Source: Burkholderia diffusa
Lineage (GTDB): Bacteria; Pseudomonadota; Gammaproteobacteria; Burkholderiales; Burkholderiaceae
DNA length: 64,000 bases
Assembly (NCBI RefSeq): GCF_902499115.1
Contig: NZ_CABVPN010000015.1
Location: 62,001 to 126,000 of the forward strand
Direction: 5' to 3'
Position numbers and translations under genes: made by a program. Position 1 is the stretch's first letter, and every line of letters begins with the position of its first letter. The notes under the pieces are model-generated. The model was not told the DNA's origin, searched no databases, and saw only the letters and a list, made by a program, of their open reading frames with translations. Below are positions 35,750 through 44,285 of this stretch, one piece after another.

Positions 35750-37639
35750 TTACTCGCTGGCAACGGCCCGTCTCGACACGCTCTGCAGCACCGGTGCAAT
35801 CGCTGTCTGATATTCCGGCACCCAGCGCCGCAAATCGCGCCGCACCTCGTCGTCGGACAGCACGCGGTGCTGCATCAGCCACGGCAGCAATTCATCGAGC
35901 AGGTTGTCCGGCACTTCGCGCGCCCGCGCGATCCGCAGTTTCGGATGAGGCGTGCGCGTCGTCGCCTCGTCGTCCGCCAGCAGCTCCTCGTAGAGCTTCT
36001 CGCCGGGCCGCAGCCCAGTGAACTCGATACGGATCTGTTCTCCCGAGAAACCATACAGGCGGATCAGGTCGCGCGCGAGATCGACGATCTTCACCGGTTC
36101 GCCCATGTCGAGAATGAAGATCTCGCCGCCGTGCCCCATGCTCGACGCCTGCAGCACGAGCTGCGACGCTTCCGGGATCGTCATGAAGAAACGCGTGATC
36201 TCCGGGTGCGTAACCGTCACCGGGCCGCCCTTCGCGATCTGCTGCTGGAACTTCGGGATCACGCTGCCCGCGCTACCGAGCACGTTGCCGAAGCGCACGG
36301 TCTCGAACTGCGTGCGCCCGCTCGTCTGCTGCAACGCCTGGCATGCCATTTCGGCCAGGCGCTTGCTCGCGCCCATCACGTTGGTCGGATTGACGGCCTT
36401 GTCAGTCGAAATCAGCACGAAGTGACGCACGTCGTGGCGGATCGCCGCGCGGGCTACGCGATACGTGCCGAGCACGTTGTTGCGCAGCGCCTGCCAGGCG
36501 TTGTGCTCCTCCATCAGCGGCACGTGCTTGTAGGCGGCTGCATGGAACACGATATGCGGTGCATGGCGCGACATCACCTGGTCGAGCAGCAGCGCATCCT
36601 TCGCGTCGCCGATAATTGGCAGGACCGGCAGGTCGGGGAAGCGTTCCCGCAGCTCCTCGGTCAGCCGGTACATCGCGTACTCGGACAGGTCGAACGCGAC
36701 AAGCTGCGCCGGCGCGAAGCGCAGGATCTGCCGGCACAGCTCGGAGCCGATCGAGCCGCCCGCGCCCGTCACCATCACGACGCGGCCGCGCAGCAGCGCC
36801 TCGACGTGCGGCGTGTCGATCGTCACGGCGTCGCGGCCGAGGAGGTCTTCGAGGTCGATCTGGCGAATGTGCGACAGGAAACCTTGGCCGGGCGGCAATT
36901 CGGTCAACGACGGCAGCACCATTGCCCGCACGCCAGCGCGAACACAAAGGGTTGCAGCGCGACGCTGTGCCTCGACCGGAGCTGACGGAATCGCGATGAT
37001 TGCATACTCGATCTTCAGCGCCGCAGCGAAATGAGACAGTTCATCGATACTGCCAAGCACTTTGTATCCGTAGACCTCCCTTGCCCGCTTGGCAGGGTCA
37101 TCGTCGAGCAAGCCTACCAACCGCCATTTCCCGGAACGCGACAACTCACGCGCCAAGCTAGCCCCCGCAGTGCCAGCGCCCAAGACTAGGACGGGTCTGC
37201 CTTGACCGACCAGGCCGCCATATAGATAGAACTCCTTGACTGCTCGATACAGCGCACGCGCACCTCCCATCGTCACGAACAACAACAATGGGGACAGCAA
37301 CAGTACGGAACGAGGAATGATCGGCGTCGGCTGCAACATGACGGCGCCAACCATTACGATCACACCGCCGCAACTCACGGCCTTAGATATCCGAAGCAGA
37401 TCAGGTAGGCTCGCGAATACCCAAAGTCCTCGATAAAGTCCGAAAACATGGAACATCAGGCCGTAGATGGTGAGCACCCAGGTGAGCGCAAGGAGACCGC
37501 CCATCCAGAACTCCGTCGGTACGGAACCGTTGAATCTAATCACGTACGCGACCAGCCACGCACATGCGACCGCCATCAGATCATAGAAGAATGCGCTCAA
37601 CGACAGCCACGAACCCTTCGGCTTGAACATGGGTGTCAT
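35750..37639 (-). CDS. wbpM: UDP-N-acetylglucosamine 4,6-dehydratase, WbpM/CapD type
   Basis: A membrane-anchored nucleotide-sugar dehydratase making UDP-4-keto-6-deoxy-GlcNAc, the precursor of UDP-QuiNAc or UDP-FucNAc. The 629-residue protein has four N-terminal membrane segments, a first Rossmann domain with GAGTAGAS at 154-161 and a second with TGAGGSIG at 291-298. The catalytic set is Ser411, Met422 and Lys426: Met replaces the usual Tyr, the SMK triad known for WbpM. ATG 37639 overlaps the stop of the preceding transferase gene. It is the last gene of the - strand operon and the equivalent of wbiI in the B. pseudomallei O-antigen locus. Confidence 0.93.
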   Translation of the reverse strand: MTPMFKPKGSWLSLSAFFYDLMAVACAWLVAYVIRFNGSVPTEFWMGGLLALTWVLTIYGLMFHVFGLYRGLWVFASLPDLLRISKAVSCGGVIVMVGAVMLQPTPIIPRSVLLLSPLLLFVTMGGARALYRAVKEFYLYGGLVGQGRPVLVLGAGTAGASLARELSRSGKWRLVGLLDDDPAKRAREVYGYKVLGSIDELSHFAAALKIEYAIIAIPSAPVEAQRRAATLCVRAGVRAMVLPSLTELPPGQGFLSHIRQIDLEDLLGRDAVTIDTPHVEALLRGRVVMVTGAGGSIGSELCRQILRFAPAQLVAFDLSEYAMYRLTEELRERFPDLPVLPIIGDAKDALLLDQVMSRHAPHIVFHAAAYKHVPLMEEHNAWQALRNNVLGTYRVARAAIRHDVRHFVLISTDKAVNPTNVMGASKRLAEMACQALQQTSGRTQFETVRFGNVLGSAGSVIPKFQQQIAKGGPVTVTHPEITRFFMTIPEASQLVLQASSMGHGGEIFILDMGEPVKIVDLARDLIRLYGFSGEQIRIEFTGLRPGEKLYEELLADDEATTRTPHPKLRIARAREVPDNLLDELLPWLMQHRVLSDDEVRRDLRRWVPEYQTAIAPVLQSVSRRAVASE

Positions 37640-38667
37640 GCCTCATCCTTTTCGGTTGTAAGTTTCAGGAATCGTTGCCATCGCACATCAATTGCACCAC
37701 CTACGCATATGAGTATGCAGGCCCACACGGCAACGACAATCCATTGAATCAACGGTGAACGATCGAGCCCCCACAACGCTACGCCGGCGCCGATGGCCAT
37801 CACGAAGTACCATGAAACCGCGGTCAACGCGTGTCCCAGCCCGGAACGAACCATTCTTTGATAGTAATGTTCACGATGAGCTTGCCAGAACTTCTCCCCT
37901 CGAAGAAGCCGCTTGAACAGCGTCGCGGATGCATCTGCGATGAACGGAGAAAAAATTAAGGGCGGGAACCACAAAGGCCATACTCCGCGAATCCACCCCC
38001 AATACCCCATTGCCCCAGCCAGAAAACCCAGCGATATGGACCCGGCATCACCAAGAAAAATTCGTGCCGGATGAAAATTGAATATCAGAAACCCGAGGCT
38101 GGCCCCCGCTACAGTCGCGGCTGCGATAGCCAACGACGGTGATGGATGAGCGCTGATGACAGCTCCCGCGGCATAAGCCGAAAAGCCGAACAGCGTCATA
38201 CCGCCTGCCAGCCCGTCCGCGCCATCCATGAAGTTATACAAGTTGATCAGCCACACCAGCACGAAGGCGATCACGAGGAATACCCACCATGGCTGAACAC
38301 TCGGATAGAGACTCAGGAGCACGGCAACGGCAGCGACATGGGCGCTGAAGCGCACTCGTGCCGGCAACCCGCGTCGGTCGTCTACTAGGGACACAATGGC
38401 CAGAAAGGCCACGAGTGCCACGATCCAGTGAAATTCGGAGTCCGCCATCCATATGCCAACCCCGGCAACCGGAACCACTCCCCAAGCCCCCGCCCTTGGC
38501 GTGGGCAACGTATGCAAAGAACGATCGTTCGGAACATCCGTCGCAAGTTGCCATGCGAGACCGGTTTTTAGCAGTCCCCAGAGAATCGCCGCGCAAGCCA
38601 ACGCGGCACATAGCGCCCAACTTGCCGCGACGAGGAAAGGACTAGATGTAATCGTACTGGTCAACAT
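37636..38667 (-). CDS. Undecaprenyl-phosphate sugar-1-phosphate transferase, WbpL/WbiH type
   Basis: A 343-residue MraY/WecA-family membrane protein starting at ATG 38667; a longer frame to 38739 overlaps the previous gene and looks non-native. It has about ten membrane segments, PRAGAWGVVPVAG, the catalytic Asp region NLYNFMDGADGLAGG, FLGDAGSISLGF, and the loop HREHYYQRMV. WbpL-type enzymes load UDP-QuiNAc, FucNAc or GlcNAc onto undecaprenyl phosphate to begin O-antigen. With the wbpV-like reductase before it and wbpM after it, it forms the initiation triad of the long locus. Confidence 0.9.
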   Translation of the reverse strand: MLTSTITSSPFLVAASWALCAALACAAILWGLLKTGLAWQLATDVPNDRSLHTLPTPRAGAWGVVPVAGVGIWMADSEFHWIVALVAFLAIVSLVDDRRGLPARVRFSAHVAAVAVLLSLYPSVQPWWVFLVIAFVLVWLINLYNFMDGADGLAGGMTLFGFSAYAAGAVISAHPSPSLAIAAATVAGASLGFLIFNFHPARIFLGDAGSISLGFLAGAMGYWGWIRGVWPLWFPPLIFSPFIADASATLFKRLLRGEKFWQAHREHYYQRMVRSGLGHALTAVSWYFVMAIGAGVALWGLDRSPLIQWIVVAVWACILICVGGAIDVRWQRFLKLTTEKDEA

Positions 38668-38672
38668 TGCAT

Positions 38673-39626
38673 TTACTGCGTGGAGCGATACCAAATCGCC
38701 GTTTGTCTCAACCCGTCTTCTACGTCGTGCGGAGGGCACCAGTCGAGCACCTCTCGAATCCGACGAGTGTCGAGTTGCAGCGGCCCGACAAGTCGCTCGA
38801 CCTCAGGGAGGCGCCCTGTCAGCCGCCCCGCGATACGCAGCCAGGTCGCAGGCACTGGAAGCAGTCGAGCGGGAGCATCCAGGTACGTGGCCAAGCTACG
38901 CGCCAACTCGGTCACAGTAAGATCCCGGCCATCGGCGACGTGAAAAACCTGCCCGGCGGCGCGGGAATCGCTCGCACACACCAACAGCGCATTCGCAAGA
39001 TTCTCAACGTAGATCAAGCTGCGGCGCGCCGAAATCGCCCCGATAGGCAAAGGGATTTGCTTGGATAACGCTCGCATCAGGCTTTGGAAATTGGCACGCA
39101 CGCCTGGACCATATACCAGCGGTGGCCTGACGATCACAATTTCCATCCCCGATTCGCGTCCGAATGCGACAAGTCCCCTTTCCGCCTCCAGTTTGGATAT
39201 GCCGTACGGGTCTAGCGGAGTCGGCTCGTCGACTTCGCCAAGTGGCGCGCGGCCAGCACTGCTTTCCCCTACGGCCTTGATGCTGCTCACGTAAACAAAC
39301 CGACGTGCGCCGATCGCATGCGCTGCTCGAGCCACGCGAAGCGTGCCCTCCACATTGGTTTCACGGTATGCAGCCGCAGGATCCACCGCCGAGTCGCGCA
39401 TGACATGAACCCGCGCGGCGAGGTGAATTACGGAATCGCATCGTACCCAGTCGGGCCACATTTGCTCGATGCCGGCGAAATCCGCCTGATCGTGCACCCA
39501 TTCGGGGCCGAGGTCAGGTTGACCAGTCGGGCGCCGGACCAGCCTGACGACGCGCTCCCCACGCTCCAGCAACGCGCGACACGTCACTTGGCCCACGAAC
39601 CCGCTGGCTCCTGTTACTAGAATCAT
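38673..39626 (-). CDS. NAD-dependent epimerase/reductase, WbpV/WbiG type
   Basis: A 317-residue extended SDR: TGASGFVG at 5-12, HLAARVHVMRD, and the active-site Tyr-x3-Lys in DPYGISKLEAE with VYVSSIKAVGE before it. Proteins of this branch reduce UDP-4-keto-6-deoxy-HexNAc (made by WbpM) to UDP-QuiNAc or UDP-FucNAc. The neighbouring wbpL- and wbpM-like genes make that role likely. The stereochemistry of the product cannot be told from sequence. Its start overlaps a short ORF by ATGA, and its stop is 5 bases before the wbpL-like start. Confidence 0.85.
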   Translation of the reverse strand: MILVTGASGFVGQVTCRALLERGERVVRLVRRPTGQPDLGPEWVHDQADFAGIEQMWPDWVRCDSVIHLAARVHVMRDSAVDPAAAYRETNVEGTLRVARAAHAIGARRFVYVSSIKAVGESSAGRAPLGEVDEPTPLDPYGISKLEAERGLVAFGRESGMEIVIVRPPLVYGPGVRANFQSLMRALSKQIPLPIGAISARRSLIYVENLANALLVCASDSRAAGQVFHVADGRDLTVTELARSLATYLDAPARLLPVPATWLRIAGRLTGRLPEVERLVGPLQLDTRRIREVLDWCPPHDVEDGLRQTAIWYRSTQ

Positions 39627-39835
39627 TCGATAGATTTCATCGTGAATCCGCCGTCCGGACCAAACACGTCTGTGCAGCCTTGTCGGCAGGTATTGTCGGT
39701 GGGTCGGATCGTCGTCTTGGCAGCAGGCATTCTATCAGGCAGCCGATTACCAAGCTCGTATCGAACATTCGTGTAGCAAGGCTGTTCATCCGGTCGCCTC
39801 ACCATTTCTAGTGGATCGTGCCACCCGTCAAGCAC
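39623..39835 (-). CDS. Short ORF or gene fragment coupled to the reductase gene
   Basis: A 70-codon frame with stop overlapping the next start (ATGA). The frame remains open without a start codon back to about 39886. It reads like protein (EMVRRPDEQPCYTNVRYELG, then TCRQGCTDVFGPDGG), with sensible codon use, but I recognise no family and no ribosome binding site is visible at GTG 39835. It may be the 3' remnant of a deleted gene. The 39836-39942 bases before it hold nothing else I can name. Confidence 0.3.
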   Translation of the reverse strand: MLDGWHDPLEMVRRPDEQPCYTNVRYELGNRLPDRMPAAKTTIRPTDNTCRQGCTDVFGPDGGFTMKSIE

Positions 39836-39942
39836 GCGCAGCGCCGACGTCCCGACGGCATCAGAAACGAAAGCGCCGGTACGCGTTCAGCCAGCGGCCT
39901 GCGCACGGCGCCAAGCAAGCGTGCGCCCTCCCCGAAACCGCG

Positions 39943-41088
39943 TTACGCCACGATCTGCTGATACAACTCGTCAAAGCAGGTTTCCCAAGTCTGCCTAGAG
40001 AATTTCGTGGGAATCTGCGCTTCATACTCCGCGAGCGTGTCCGGCTCCTCGATCAACATCCGAACCACTTCGAACGCCTGCTTGTGATCGTAAGGATCGA
40101 ACATCAGCTGCGGAAATGGATTGATTTCGGGAAGACTCGCCGTATTCGACGATGCGCAGACCTTGCCATAGAACAAGCTCTCCCAAGCGGGCAAGCCCCA
40201 CCCCTCATAGAACGATGGGAAGACACTAAACAAGCAATCGCTGAACAAGGTCACCAGTTCACGATTTGACACGTCGTGACGAATTTCCACGAGGTCTGCC
40301 GTCAAGGGATCGTTCAAGAACAAGTAGACAACATCACCGCTCAACCAACCTGGCCGCCCCACAAGAACAAGCTTTGGACATGACGATCCTAGGCGCTCTG
40401 CCAACCTGCGCCAGACGTAATACAGCAGAATATGATTCTTGCGGATCTCCAGTGTCCCTACACATAGAACAAACGGACGAGCGACACTTGAAGGCGAATC
40501 CACTGGCGCCTTACTCGCATCGTCGATATCGCCGCCAATCAAAATCACACGAGTATCGGCGTCCGCCTTCAACAAGGCCCGCACATCGGACGCAGTGCTT
40601 TGCGAAATACACATGAACCGATCACACACGAGCGGCAACGCACGAAGAAAGTCCTGCACCCGCCCACCAAATTCACGCGTGAAAAACTGCGGATACTTGA
40701 TAGCGATAAGATCGTAGACAACGAACTGTATTGCGAAATCTGGACGACAGCGCCTCAGTTCGGCAAGCTGCCCGAAATAACCGGGATGATCCCAACCTAC
40801 TGCAGAAAACAGCCCCCGCGCGTGGCTGCTCAGTGTATCCGTGAACAATGGCCCGTCAGGTAGCTCAGCCGGATCGAATCTCCGTTCGCCTTTCGCTAAG
40901 GCGACAAAGTAAGCCGGATCTTCTGTGACGATGAACTGTTCGCGTGTCGGATGATAGTAAAAGTATTGCAAGCCAGTTCTCTTCAGACTCTCGATGAAGA
41001 TGTTCTGAGTGACGCGAGGAATACCATGAGGCTTTGGGCCCCAATGGTCAAACACCGATATTTCAATCCAGACAGGTAAAGCACTCAC
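39943..41088 (-). CDS. Family 4 glycosyltransferase (paralog A)
   Basis: A 381-residue GT-B transferase with the N-terminal signature of this locus (IEISVFDHWGPKPHGIPRVTQ) and the C-terminal PFVLCVGTLEIRKNHILLYYV and E-x7-E in YEGWGLPAWESLFYGK. The middle box VVYDLIAIKYPQFF, as in several sister genes here, is shared by mannosyl/rhamnosyltransferases of the WbdA/WbdB kind, so GDP-mannose or GDP-D-rhamnose is the likely donor. Cytoplasmic, no membrane segment. Confidence 0.87.
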   Translation of the reverse strand: MSALPVWIEISVFDHWGPKPHGIPRVTQNIFIESLKRTGLQYFYYHPTREQFIVTEDPAYFVALAKGERRFDPAELPDGPLFTDTLSSHARGLFSAVGWDHPGYFGQLAELRRCRPDFAIQFVVYDLIAIKYPQFFTREFGGRVQDFLRALPLVCDRFMCISQSTASDVRALLKADADTRVILIGGDIDDASKAPVDSPSSVARPFVLCVGTLEIRKNHILLYYVWRRLAERLGSSCPKLVLVGRPGWLSGDVVYLFLNDPLTADLVEIRHDVSNRELVTLFSDCLFSVFPSFYEGWGLPAWESLFYGKVCASSNTASLPEINPFPQLMFDPYDHKQAFEVVRMLIEEPDTLAEYEAQIPTKFSRQTWETCFDELYQQIVA

Positions 41089-41187
41089 CTCTCGCCCCTT
41101 TTTCTGTGCACATGCGCAAGTACTGCTGCTACTGCTGTATTTTCCGATTTGGCGAACACATGATCCCTGCTTCGAAAAAAACCTCGC

Positions 41188-42345
41188 TCAACCGGACACG
41201 CTGTCCGTCCGACCGCCGCCCAAGACCTCTTCATACAGGTCCTTGTAAGCTCCACCCAATGCAGGAGCAGAAAACAAGCGCTCGTAACGCGCGCGCGCAG
41301 CCTTGCCCATACACTCCGATGCATACTCGTCATCAAGCAACGCATTAACGGCAACCGCCAACGCACGCGGCGACTCCGGCTCCACGACGTAGCCAGTCAC
41401 ACCATGCTCGTTGACATACGAGGTGCCTGAACCGATTTCGCAGCACACCATCGGCTTCCCGAACATTGATGCCTCGACCAACACCATGCCGAACGCCTCC
41501 GAACGCAATTGAGACGGCAACACCAACCCGCGGCACCCTTTTAGGAGCGCCACCTTCTCTTCGTTCGTAACTTGCCCTGCGAATATCACGTTTGACGCCC
41601 CAACCGCGGCGGCCAGTGCCTTCAGGCGATTCAACTCAGGACCGGATCCGGCTATGACCAAATCGGCCGGAATAGAAGGTGCAGCTTCGATCAGCGTGTG
41701 AAGCCCCTTGTAGTAACGCAGCACGCCCAGCGACAGGAAATACGGCCTGTTGCGCAACGAAAGTCGCGCCAGCGTGTCCGGTCCGCACTGCCGCGCAATA
41801 TCATCAGTCGCATAATCCGCGATGCCGAGCGGAATCACGCGTACCCGATCCGGACGTACGAACGACGTCAGGACCGGGCTTGAATGTGCGTAGGCAGGAG
41901 ACGTTGCGACAACGGCTGACATCGAGCTCAGCATCCAGCGCATCAGCGGCCCGTACACATATCCGAGATACCGTTGCCGGACAACATCAGAGTGGTACGT
42001 CATTACCGCCGGCTTGTTCCTCATTCCGGAAAGCCGCAGCACGTCGCCAAACGGCCAAGGAAAATGAAAGTGGAGAACATCAGCCCAATTCGCAAGCTCA
42101 CGAAACCGCAAGAACGCATCCGGTCCGCCGATGTCGCAAGAGGCCGGCGCCATCCACGACTTCGACCGGATCACGTTTCCTTCGGCGAACTGCAATTCGC
42201 GCGGCGCTGGCGTGGGCGACAGCGTGAATATCCGCGACTCGACACCACAGTCCCGCGTGGCGAGGCTAATCTGCCGGATCGCCTCCTGCAATCCCCCCGG
42301 TGGATCGGGGAAATACGTACGATAAATATGAAGCGCCTTTAACAT
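41188..42345 (-). CDS. Family 4 glycosyltransferase (WecB/WcaI-like)
   Basis: A 385-residue GT-B protein beginning LKALHIYRTYFPDPPGGLQEAIRQI, a PEP-CTERM/WbjE-like N-terminus with a Pro-Gly-Gly loop, unlike the FDxT paralogs. The C-terminal domain has FLSLGVLRYYKGLHTLIEA and E-x7-E in RSEAFGMVLVEASMFGKP. The donor is not clear. It follows rmd by 8 bases and precedes paralog A by 99 bases. Confidence 0.87.
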   Translation of the reverse strand: MLKALHIYRTYFPDPPGGLQEAIRQISLATRDCGVESRIFTLSPTPAPRELQFAEGNVIRSKSWMAPASCDIGGPDAFLRFRELANWADVLHFHFPWPFGDVLRLSGMRNKPAVMTYHSDVVRQRYLGYVYGPLMRWMLSSMSAVVATSPAYAHSSPVLTSFVRPDRVRVIPLGIADYATDDIARQCGPDTLARLSLRNRPYFLSLGVLRYYKGLHTLIEAAPSIPADLVIAGSGPELNRLKALAAAVGASNVIFAGQVTNEEKVALLKGCRGLVLPSQLRSEAFGMVLVEASMFGKPMVCCEIGSGTSYVNEHGVTGYVVEPESPRALAVAVNALLDDEYASECMGKAARARYERLFSAPALGGAYKDLYEEVLGGGRTDSVSG

Positions 42346-42353
42346 GCTCGCCT

Positions 42354-43238
42354 TTACGCTTCATACATCCACTGCAGGGTTTCCTTGAGCGAGATCGCCT
42401 TCAATTCGCCGATCCGGCTTCGCAGCTTTTCGTTGCTGCCGCGGAGGTACTTTACCTCCCCCGCGCGCACGAACGCAGGATTGACCTTCACATCGATCTG
42501 ATAGCCGGCGACTCGCTCGAGGATCGAAATCGCGTCCCGCAAGGTGACCGCGTCGCCCGAGCATACATTGAAAACATCACCCGCGGGCTCGACTTCGAGC
42601 AGGCGCGCATAAGCATCCACAACTGTCCTGACATCGGAAAAATCGCGGGCGACATCGAGATTTCCAAGTTCGATTTCGCGTGCGCCTCGCTTGAAATGGT
42701 CGACGATCTTCGGCAAGAGGAAGTTCACCGACTGACCAATTCCGGTGTAGTTGAACGGACGCACGAGCGTGACAGGCAAACGCGAAACCCAGAGGCTCGC
42801 CATGTACTCCATTGCAACCTTGCTGACTGCGTAATCATTGGCAGGCGAAGGCGCGACAGTCTCGACCAACGGGTCGATAGCAGTATTGCCGTAAATGTTT
42901 GCACTGCTGGCCAGCAACACCGAGCGAGGAATGTGGCCAGCCGCCGCCACTGCTTCCAGCAAGTTGCGCGTGCCGACCACGTTAGTGCGATACATGGCAT
43001 CCGCATCGCCGTGGGCTACGAACGCAATAGCAGCCAGGTGAACCACGTAGTCGGGTTTCACTTCGCGCACCACGTTCGCAAGACCACTCCGGTCCAGCAG
43101 GTCGCACTGGTAAATGTGCTCCTCCTCGGAGCACACGTTGTGTGCGATTCCGCTGACGCCGTAACCACGCATACGCAACAGGTCCGCGAGATACTTGCCC
43201 GTGAACCCCGCGATTCCTGTTATCAGGACGCTCGGCAT
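42354..43238 (-). CDS. rmd: GDP-6-deoxy-D-lyxo-4-hexulose reductase
   Basis: Rmd reduces GDP-4-keto-6-deoxy-D-mannose to GDP-D-rhamnose. I place the start at ATG 43238 (MPSVLITGIAGFTGKYLADLL), one base after the gmd stop; a GTG-like extension to 43262 lies inside gmd. The 294-residue SDR has TGIAGFTG, SSANIYG and the Tyr-x3-Lys in NDYAVSKVAMEY, and RPFNYTGIGQ typical of Rmd. The pairing with gmd, immediately upstream in the same operon, settles the assignment. Confidence 0.92.
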   Translation of the reverse strand: MPSVLITGIAGFTGKYLADLLRMRGYGVSGIAHNVCSEEEHIYQCDLLDRSGLANVVREVKPDYVVHLAAIAFVAHGDADAMYRTNVVGTRNLLEAVAAAGHIPRSVLLASSANIYGNTAIDPLVETVAPSPANDYAVSKVAMEYMASLWVSRLPVTLVRPFNYTGIGQSVNFLLPKIVDHFKRGAREIELGNLDVARDFSDVRTVVDAYARLLEVEPAGDVFNVCSGDAVTLRDAISILERVAGYQIDVKVNPAFVRAGEVKYLRGSNEKLRSRIGELKAISLKETLQWMYEA

Positions 43239-43239
43239 G

Positions 43240-44277
43240 TCAGAACGACTTCCCTTGTTCATTGCGGCGCAGATCCGCCTCTACCATCATCGCGCACAGT
43301 TGCTCGAGCGTAGTCTGAGGTTGCCAGCCGAGTTCGCTTTTTGCCTTCTCCGGGTTCCCGATCAGCAGTTCCACTTCAGCCGGGCGATAGTACTTCGGGT
43401 TGATGCGCACCACGGCCTTACCCGTAGCTTCATCGACGCCGATCTCGTTCTCCGCCTCTCCCTTCCACGCGACTTGCGTACCGGCTGCCTTGAACGCCAT
43501 CGCCACGAAATCACGGACCGTCTCGGTGCGATTCGTCGCCAAAACGTATGTATCAGGCTTGTCGGACTGCAGCATCAACCACATCCCCTCGACATATTCC
43601 TTCGCGAAACCCCAGTCGCGCTTCGCATCGAGGTTTCCCAACTCCAAAACGTCGAGCATGCCAAGCTTGATCTTCGCCACTGAGTCCGTGATCTTGCGCG
43701 TCACGAACTCGCGCCCACGCAGCGGGGACTCGTGGTTGAACAAAATTCCGCTACATCCAAAGATGCCATAGGATTCGCGATAGTTGACGGTAATCCAGTG
43801 TGCGTAAAGCTTCGCAACGCCATATGGGCTTCGCGGATAGAACGGCGTGCTCTCGATTTGCGGCACCGCCTGAACCTTGCCGAACATTTCCGACGTCGAT
43901 GCCTGATAGAAGCGGATCGCCGGATTGACGATGCGGATGGCCTCGAGCAGGTTCAGCGGTCCGATACCCGTGATTTCGGCCGTGGTGACAGGTTGATCGA
44001 ACGAAACGCCGACAAAGCTCTGCGCAGCAAGGTTGTAGACCTCGGTCGCGCCGGTTTGCTGCAACAACCGGATACTGGCCGACAAGTCAGTCAGATCGTA
44101 TTCGACGAGATGCAGGTTCGGGTGCTTGTCGATACCGAGTTCCTCGATCCGCCAGAAATTCACCGAGCTCGTGCGGCGATACGTCCCATGTACGACATAG
44201 CCTTTCTCGAGCAAAAGCTCCGCGAGATACGCACCGTCTTGGCCTGTGATGCCGGTAACGATTGCAATCTTTTCCAT
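43240..44277 (-). CDS. gmd: GDP-mannose 4,6-dehydratase
   Basis: Gmd converts GDP-D-mannose to GDP-4-keto-6-deoxy-D-mannose. The 345-residue product starts at ATG 44277 (MEKIAIVTGITGQDGAYLAE), 8 bases after GAGAA; a GTG four codons earlier is less likely. It carries TGITGQDGAYLAE, GTYRRTSSVNFWRIEEL, the active-site region QASTSEMFGKVQ and Tyr-x3-Lys in SPYGVAKLYAHW. Coupled with rmd it yields GDP-D-rhamnose, the probable main sugar of the polymer. Confidence 0.97.
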   Translation of the reverse strand: MEKIAIVTGITGQDGAYLAELLLEKGYVVHGTYRRTSSVNFWRIEELGIDKHPNLHLVEYDLTDLSASIRLLQQTGATEVYNLAAQSFVGVSFDQPVTTAEITGIGPLNLLEAIRIVNPAIRFYQASTSEMFGKVQAVPQIESTPFYPRSPYGVAKLYAHWITVNYRESYGIFGCSGILFNHESPLRGREFVTRKITDSVAKIKLGMLDVLELGNLDAKRDWGFAKEYVEGMWLMLQSDKPDTYVLATNRTETVRDFVAMAFKAAGTQVAWKGEAENEIGVDEATGKAVVRINPKYYRPAEVELLIGNPEKAKSELGWQPQTTLEQLCAMMVEADLRRNEQGKSF

Positions 44278-44285
44278 CTTGTTTC

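Noticed and set aside
34589..36985. Open frame of 798 codons on the + strand
   Set aside because: Overlaps the peptidase and the wbpM-like gene antisense and spans a terminator and a promoter.
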